Shown one piece after another: positions 59,656-64,000 of a stretch of 64,000 nucleotides of DNA (position 1 is its first letter; every line of letters begins with the position of its first letter). The stretch comes from Microbacterium sp. APC 3901 (GTDB taxonomy: Bacteria; Actinomycetota; Actinomycetes; Actinomycetales; Microbacteriaceae): NCBI RefSeq assembly GCF_030407765.1, contig NZ_JASDCU010000006.1, positions 1 through 64,000 on the forward strand, read 5' to 3'. The notes beneath the pieces were generated by a model that saw only the letters and a list, made by a program, of their open reading frames with translations, was not told where the DNA came from and did not search any database. The translations under genes were made by a program, and so were the position numbers.

Positions 59656-61094
59656 CCACCTCCCCCGAAGATCTCGACGCGATCGTCCGCGCCGCCGCCG
59701 CTGCGGCCCCGGTTTGGCGTCGCTCCTCCTCCTCAGACCGTGCGGGCTGGCTGCGCGCCGCGGCCGATGTGCTCGACTCCCACGTCGGCGAACTCGTCGC
59801 GATCGCCGACGAGGAGACGAGGCTGGGCGCGGCCCGTCTCACGGGCGAGGTCGCCCGCACCAGCGGCCAGCTGCGGCTCTTCGCGACGGTCGTCGAGGAG
59901 GGCTCGTACCTCGAACTCACGATCGACGATGCCGATGCGACGGCCGCTCCCCCTCGCCCCGAGCTGCGACGCATGCTCACCGCTCTCGGCCCCGTCGCCG
60001 TCTTCTCCGCCTCGAACTTCCCGTTCGCGTTCTCGGTCGCCGGCGGCGACACGGCGTCGGCGCTGGCCGCCGGCAATCCCGTCGTCGTGAAGGCGCATTC
60101 GGGGCACCCTCGTCTGTCGATCCGCACGGCCGAGCTGGTCGCCGCGGCGCTCGAGGAGGCGGGTGCCCCCGCAGGATCCCTCGCGCTCGTCACGGGCAGA
60201 GAGGCGGGCAACGCGCTCGTGCAGCATCCGCTGATCCGTGCCGCCGGATTCACCGGGTCGGTGTCGGGTGGGCGCGCGCTGTTCGATCTCGCCTCGGGCC
60301 GCCCCGACCCGATTCCGTTCTACGGCGAACTCGGCAGCATCAACCCGGTCGTGATCACCGCAGCCGCTGCCGCCGCTCGCACCGAGTCGCTCGCCCAGGG
60401 GCTGGTCGGGTCCTTCACCCTCGGGGTCGGCCAGTTCTGCACCAAGCCGGGCGTCGTCTTCGTGCCCGGAGGCACGGGCTTCGAGGATGCCGTGGCAGCC
60501 GCCGTTCCCTCGGCATCGGGCGGGCCGCTGCTCACCGATCGCATCACCGAGGCCTTCCCGTCGGGTCTCGCCCACCTCGAGAACGACCCGTCCGTCTCGG
60601 TCATCGCTGAGGGCATCGAGGTCGACGGCGTGCGACCGGTCGCGCTGCTCACGGATGCCCGCGCGGTCGCCCGACGGCCCGACGTCCTCCTCGAGGAGTG
60701 CTTCGGACCCGTGACGCTCATCGTCAGGTACGACTCGGAGTCCGATCTGCACGCGGCGCTCGAGACCGTGCCCGGCAGCCTCACCGCGACCCTGCATGCC
60801 GAGCCCGGCGAGGATCCGATCGAGACGCTGGAGCTGCTGCAGGAACGCGCCGGGCGAGTGCTGTTCGGCGGGTGGCCGACGGGCGTCGCTGTGACGTGGT
60901 CGCAGCAGCACGGCGGCCCGTGGCCGGCGACGACCTCGCTGCACACCTCGGTCGGCGCATCCGCGATCCGTCGCTTCCTGCGCCCGTTGACGTTTCAGGA
61001 TGCCCCGGAGGCCCTGCTGCCGGAGGTCCTCCGCGATGCGGCGCTCGCGGGCCTGCCCCACCGGCGCAACGGCGGGCTCGTGCTTCCGGCCTGA
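59652..61094 (+). CDS. Aldehyde dehydrogenase, probable 2-oxoglutarate semialdehyde dehydrogenase
   Basis: A 480-residue NAD(P)-dependent dehydrogenase with nucleophile C263 in GVGQFCTKPG, the catalytic glutamate in YGELGSINP and the cofactor segment FSASNFPFAFSVAGGDTASALAAGNPVVVKAHSGHP, the wording of the type III ketoglutarate-semialdehyde group. GTG start overlapping the dehydratase by 4 bases. It oxidises 2,5-dioxopentanoate to 2-oxoglutarate, which enters the TCA cycle and ends the non-phosphorylating route. Last gene of the operon; a hairpin follows. Confidence 0.9.
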   Translation: MTTSPEDLDAIVRAAAAAAPVWRRSSSSDRAGWLRAAADVLDSHVGELVAIADEETRLGAARLTGEVARTSGQLRLFATVVEEGSYLELTIDDADATAAPPRPELRRMLTALGPVAVFSASNFPFAFSVAGGDTASALAAGNPVVVKAHSGHPRLSIRTAELVAAALEEAGAPAGSLALVTGREAGNALVQHPLIRAAGFTGSVSGGRALFDLASGRPDPIPFYGELGSINPVVITAAAAAARTESLAQGLVGSFTLGVGQFCTKPGVVFVPGGTGFEDAVAAAVPSASGGPLLTDRITEAFPSGLAHLENDPSVSVIAEGIEVDGVRPVALLTDARAVARRPDVLLEECFGPVTLIVRYDSESDLHAALETVPGSLTATLHAEPGEDPIETLELLQERAGRVLFGGWPTGVAVTWSQQHGGPWPATTSLHTSVGASAIRRFLRPLTFQDAPEALLPEVLRDAALAGLPHRRNGGLVLPA

Positions 61095-61132
61095 GAGCCT
61101 GCAGCACGCGGCACGATCGATCGCCGCAGACG

Positions 61133-61168
61133 AAGCGCCCTCCCCGTCGCACGACGGAGAGGGCGCTT
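61133..61168. terminator. Hairpin between aldehyde dehydrogenase and GH3 genes
   Basis: AAGCGCCCTCCCCGTC pairs with GACGGAGAGGGCGCTT through about 15 bp with one mismatch. Convergent setting; TTTC follows on the plus strand. Confidence 0.7.
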
Positions 61169-61190
61169 TCGGCGTTCAGACGGCCTGCGA

Positions 61191-63479
61191 TCAGGCCTGC
61201 GTCAGCACTCCCGCGTTCGCGCCCTCGAGCAGCTGCTCGACCTGCTCGTGCGTGACGTCGACCCCGGGGAAGCCGATCAGCCGACCGATCGGGAATGACG
61301 CCATCATCTTCTGCATCGCCTCGTCGTTCGGCATCATCGAGGCGGCCGACGAGTCGGCCCCGCTCAGCTCTCCCAGGAATCCGCCGAGGGCACCCATGAC
61401 GATCGGGCCCGCCACGGGGTGGGCGAGGACATCGCCGATCGAGGAGTTCATGGTGAGAGGCAGCGAGACGACGTCTCCCTCGACCTGAACCGTCGCGGAA
61501 GAGCGGACGTCGCGGCTCGATGCCGCGACATCGACCGTGTACTCGCCGCTCTCGACGATCCAGCGGTCGACGCGCACGTCCCAGTAGGCGAGGTCCTCAC
61601 GGCGGACGACGAGCTCGACGGTGCGGATCTCGCCAGCAGCGAGAGCAACCGAGGCGAAGGCCTTGAGCTCACGAGGTGCGCGCTGCACGACGGAGACGAC
61701 CGGGGCCGCGTAGACCTGCACGATCTCGCGGCCGTCGCGGGCTCCGGTGTTGGTCACATCGACCCGCACGACGATGTCGCCGTTCGCGCGCGCCTCGACC
61801 GCGGCCTCGCCGTACGCGAACGTCGTGTACGAGAGACCGTGCCCGAAGGGGAAGGTGACGTCGAGACCCTTCGCGTCGTACCAGCGGTACCCGACCAGCA
61901 CGCCCTCGCCGTAGCGGACGTGACCGAACTCGCCGGGGAAGCTGCCGAACGACGGGTTGTCCTCCAGCCGCACCGGCACCGTCTCGGTGAGCTTTCCCGA
62001 CGGGTTCACCACGCCGTAGAGCACGTCGGCGACCGCGCCGCCGCCGGCCTGCCCGAGCAGCCAGGTCTCGACGACAGCGGGCACTCGGTCGGCGAACGGC
62101 AGCGCGACGACGCCGCCGTTCGAGAGCACGACCACGGTGGCGGGGTTGGCCGCGATCACGGCGTCGAGCACCGCCAGCTGCGCAGCGGGCAGATCGATGT
62201 GCTCACGGTCGAAGCCCTCGGACTCCTCTGCGGCGGGGAGGCCGAGGAACACGACGGCGACATCCGCTGCGGATGCGGCCTCGACGGCCTCGGCGCGCAG
62301 GTCGTCGGCCGAGCGGCCGGATGTCGCGATCTCTCCCCCCTCGACCGCGAAGCCTGCGGCGTAGGTGACGTTGTCTCCGCCGACCGCACGCAGCTCGTCC
62401 AGCGCCTTGTCGACGCGGGTGGGGTTGATGAGCGAGGATCCGGCTCCCTGGAAGCGCGGCTCGGTTGCGAAGGCTCCGATCACGGCGATCCGCTGCTCCG
62501 CGGCGAGCGGCAGCAGGTCGCCGTCGTTCTTCAGCAGCACGATCGAGCGTCCGGCAGCCTCTCTCGCGAGCGCATGGTGCGCGTCGACATCGAGGGGCCC
62601 TGCGACGGCCGGGCGCTGCTGCGCCTTGTGCACGAGGTCGATCGCCCGGTCAGCCGCGGTGTCGAGCACGCTCTCGTCGAGCTCTCCTGCGCGCACAGCG
62701 GCAACGAGTTGAGCATCGGTCCGCCCTCCTGACGACGGCATCTCCAGGTCGAGACCGGCGGCGACGCCGGCCACGCGGTCGTTCACTGCACCCCAGTCCG
62801 AGACGACCAGGCCGCCGAAGCCCCAGTCATCGCGCAGCACCTGCGTGAGCAGCCACGGGTCTTCCGAGGCGTAGACCCCGTTGATGCGGTTGTACGAGCA
62901 CATGACGGTCCACGGCTCGGCATCCTTGACCACGCGCTCGAAGCCACGCAGGTAGATCTCGTGCAGCGGACGCGGGTCGACGTCGGAGCTCGCTCGCATG
63001 CGATCGAACTCCTGGTTGTTGGCGGCGAAGTGCTTGAGCGAGGTGCCGACGCCCTGCGACTGCACGCCACGCACCGAGGCCGCGCCGAGCACCCCCGAGA
63101 CGATCGGGTCTTCGGAGAAGTACTCGAAGTTGCGTCCGCACAGCGGGGATCTCTTGATGTTGATGCCGGGCCCCAGCACGATGGCGACGTCTTCGATGGC
63201 AGCCTCGACGCCGATCGCCGCGCCGACCCGCTCGATGATCTCGGGGTCGAATGATGAGCCGATGCCGACAGCGGGTGGGAAGCAGGTCGCCGGCACGCTG
63301 CTCGACAGGCCGAGGTGATCGGTGCCGCCCGCCTGCTTGCGCAGCCCGTGCGGACCATCGGTCATCATGATCGACGGCAGACCCACACGATCGATGGGCT
63401 TCGTCGTCCAGAAGTCAGCACCGCTGGTGAGCGATGCCTTCTCCTCGAGGGTGAGATCGGATGCCGATGTATCGGTCAT
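61191..63479 (-). CDS. Glycoside hydrolase family 3 beta-glycosidase
   Basis: A 762-residue cytoplasmic GH3 enzyme. ATG 63479 (MTDTSASDLTLEEK) follows AAAGGA. The (beta/alpha)8 domain has GLPSIMMTDGPHGLRKQ, KHFAANNQEFDR and the nucleophile D228 in VVSDWG; the alpha/beta sandwich and an FnIII-like domain (SYTTFAYG, VDVTNTGARDGREIVQVY) follow. About 80 residues beyond the FnIII end (from MNSSIGDVLAHPVAG) are extra. It acts on beta-linked terminal sugars. A good promoter lies upstream, shared with a divergent TetR gene. Confidence 0.93.
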   Translation of the reverse strand: MTDTSASDLTLEEKASLTSGADFWTTKPIDRVGLPSIMMTDGPHGLRKQAGGTDHLGLSSSVPATCFPPAVGIGSSFDPEIIERVGAAIGVEAAIEDVAIVLGPGINIKRSPLCGRNFEYFSEDPIVSGVLGAASVRGVQSQGVGTSLKHFAANNQEFDRMRASSDVDPRPLHEIYLRGFERVVKDAEPWTVMCSYNRINGVYASEDPWLLTQVLRDDWGFGGLVVSDWGAVNDRVAGVAAGLDLEMPSSGGRTDAQLVAAVRAGELDESVLDTAADRAIDLVHKAQQRPAVAGPLDVDAHHALAREAAGRSIVLLKNDGDLLPLAAEQRIAVIGAFATEPRFQGAGSSLINPTRVDKALDELRAVGGDNVTYAAGFAVEGGEIATSGRSADDLRAEAVEAASAADVAVVFLGLPAAEESEGFDREHIDLPAAQLAVLDAVIAANPATVVVLSNGGVVALPFADRVPAVVETWLLGQAGGGAVADVLYGVVNPSGKLTETVPVRLEDNPSFGSFPGEFGHVRYGEGVLVGYRWYDAKGLDVTFPFGHGLSYTTFAYGEAAVEARANGDIVVRVDVTNTGARDGREIVQVYAAPVVSVVQRAPRELKAFASVALAAGEIRTVELVVRREDLAYWDVRVDRWIVESGEYTVDVAASSRDVRSSATVQVEGDVVSLPLTMNSSIGDVLAHPVAGPIVMGALGGFLGELSGADSSAASMMPNDEAMQKMMASFPIGRLIGFPGVDVTHEQVEQLLEGANAGVLTQA

Positions 63480-63516
63480 GGTGTTCCTTTCGCGGCGACG
63501 GCGGTGTCTTGCGAAA

Positions 63517-63545
63517 ACTATATGACAGTAGGTATTGGATCTCAA
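63517..63545 (-). promoter_or_regulatory. Promoter of the GH3 gene
   Basis: On the minus strand TTGAGA (-35, 63540-63545), 17 bases, TATAGT (-10, 63517-63522); expected leader about 30 bases. The 92-base gap to the divergent TetR gene should contain the regulator's operator, but no clear palindrome is visible. Confidence 0.7.
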
Positions 63546-63571
63546 ACGTTGTTCAGGATTACTCTCGAGGA

Positions 63572-64000
63572 ATGGCACGACGAGGTTCATACGCGAAGGG
63601 CGTCGCCAGACGCGAGGAGATCCTCGAGAGCGCTCTCGACGTGATCGGCCGACAGGGCTACCAGAACGCGTCGCTCAAGCAGATCGCCGAAAGAGTCGGC
63701 GTCACCCCCGCCGCGCTCCTGCACTACTTCGGCAGCAAGGAGGAGCTCTTCACCGAGGTGCTGCGCAAGCGCGACGAACACGACGGCATGATGCCGCAGG
63801 CGCCGAATCCGACTGACGGCAAGTCGGCGTTCCTCGATGTCATCCGCCACAACACCGAGGTCCCCGGCGTCGTCGAGTTGTTCTCGCGCCTCTCGGTCGA
63901 CGCCGTCGACCCGGCACATCCGGCTCATCAGTACTTCCTCGAACGCAGTGAACGACTTCGCGAGAGCATCACCCACTCCTTCGCCCAGGACGCAGCCGAT
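63572..64000 (+). CDS. TetR family transcriptional regulator (partial)
   Basis: 143 codons from ATG 63572 (MARRGSYAKGVARRE) to the window edge, with GAGG four bases upstream. Residues about 12-60 are the TetR helix-turn-helix (REEILESALDVIGRQGYQNASLKQIAERVGVTPAALLHYFGSKEELF). The ligand-binding domain is cut off. It is divergent from the GH3 gene and probably controls it. Confidence 0.9.
   Translation, partial: MARRGSYAKGVARREEILESALDVIGRQGYQNASLKQIAERVGVTPAALLHYFGSKEELFTEVLRKRDEHDGMMPQAPNPTDGKSAFLDVIRHNTEVPGVVELFSRLSVDAVDPAHPAHQYFLERSERLRESITHSFAQDAAD

Noticed and set aside
1..64000. CRISPR arrays, insertion sequences, prophage or plasmid origins
   Set aside because: No spaced repeats, transposase, integrase, phage structural or replication genes were recognised in any frame.

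Overview
This window looks like chromosomal DNA of a high-GC actinobacterium of the family Microbacteriaceae, most likely Microbacterium. The basis is very GC-rich codon use, many 4-bp ATGA/GTGA gene overlaps, actinobacterial-type xylose isomerase, and the density of LacI, ROK and Gfo/Idh/MocA sugar genes. I see no insertion sequence, integrase, phage gene or CRISPR array. Gene density is high and no gap between genes exceeds 300 bases. The species assignment is inference from gene style, not from a search.

Layout. (1) 1-2729, minus: a partial DUF1206 membrane protein, a GyrI-like protein and a ROK regulator. (2) 2737-5259: xylose operator, xylA and xylB; the unit ends at a long inverted repeat. 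(3) 5406-10385: a sugar-oxidoreductase cluster (Gfo/Idh/MocA, cupin, second Gfo/Idh/MocA, divergent LacI and a 2-hydroxyacid dehydrogenase) without its own transporter or kinase. (4) 10425-16716: single genes (VOC protein, SDR, GntR regulator, aldo/keto reductase, UvrA2-like ATPase). (5) 16888-23852: assimilatory nitrite reduction. A formate/nitrite transporter faces a tight nirB-nirD-siroheme synthase-hemD-ferrochelatase operon, which has a GlnR-like box upstream; a tRNA-Ser(GCU) follows. (6) 24428-33443, minus: a carbohydrate ABC importer with its LacI regulator, a beta-propeller glycosidase, an oxidoreductase and an ABC exporter-like protein. (7) 33512-34477: a serine hydrolase.

(8) 34543-53057 is the centre of the window, a rhamnogalacturonan/L-rhamnose locus. 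A secreted protein of about 2095 residues joins a CE12 acetylesterase and a PL11 rhamnogalacturonan lyase. It is followed by rhaM-rhaI-esterase-rhaD-rhaB, the rhaTPQS ABC importer on the opposite strand, and a LacI regulator. Shared palindromes of the type TGAAWCGWTTCA lie before the lyase, before rhaM and between the importer and regulator genes, and suggest one regulon.

(9) 53101-61094: a second LacI unit with two nearly identical operators. It controls a degenerate M24-peptidase-like protein and a five-gene overlapping operon: oxidoreductase, SDR, 5-dehydro-4-deoxyglucarate dehydratase-like aldolase, enolase-superfamily dehydratase and ketoglutarate-semialdehyde dehydrogenase. This is the outline of an oxidative, non-phosphorylating sugar-acid route ending in 2-oxoglutarate. 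Because the RG-I backbone alternates rhamnose and galacturonate, regions 8 and 9 could handle the two halves of one polymer; this pairing is inference. (10) 61191-64000: a GH3 glycosidase and a divergent, partial TetR regulator.
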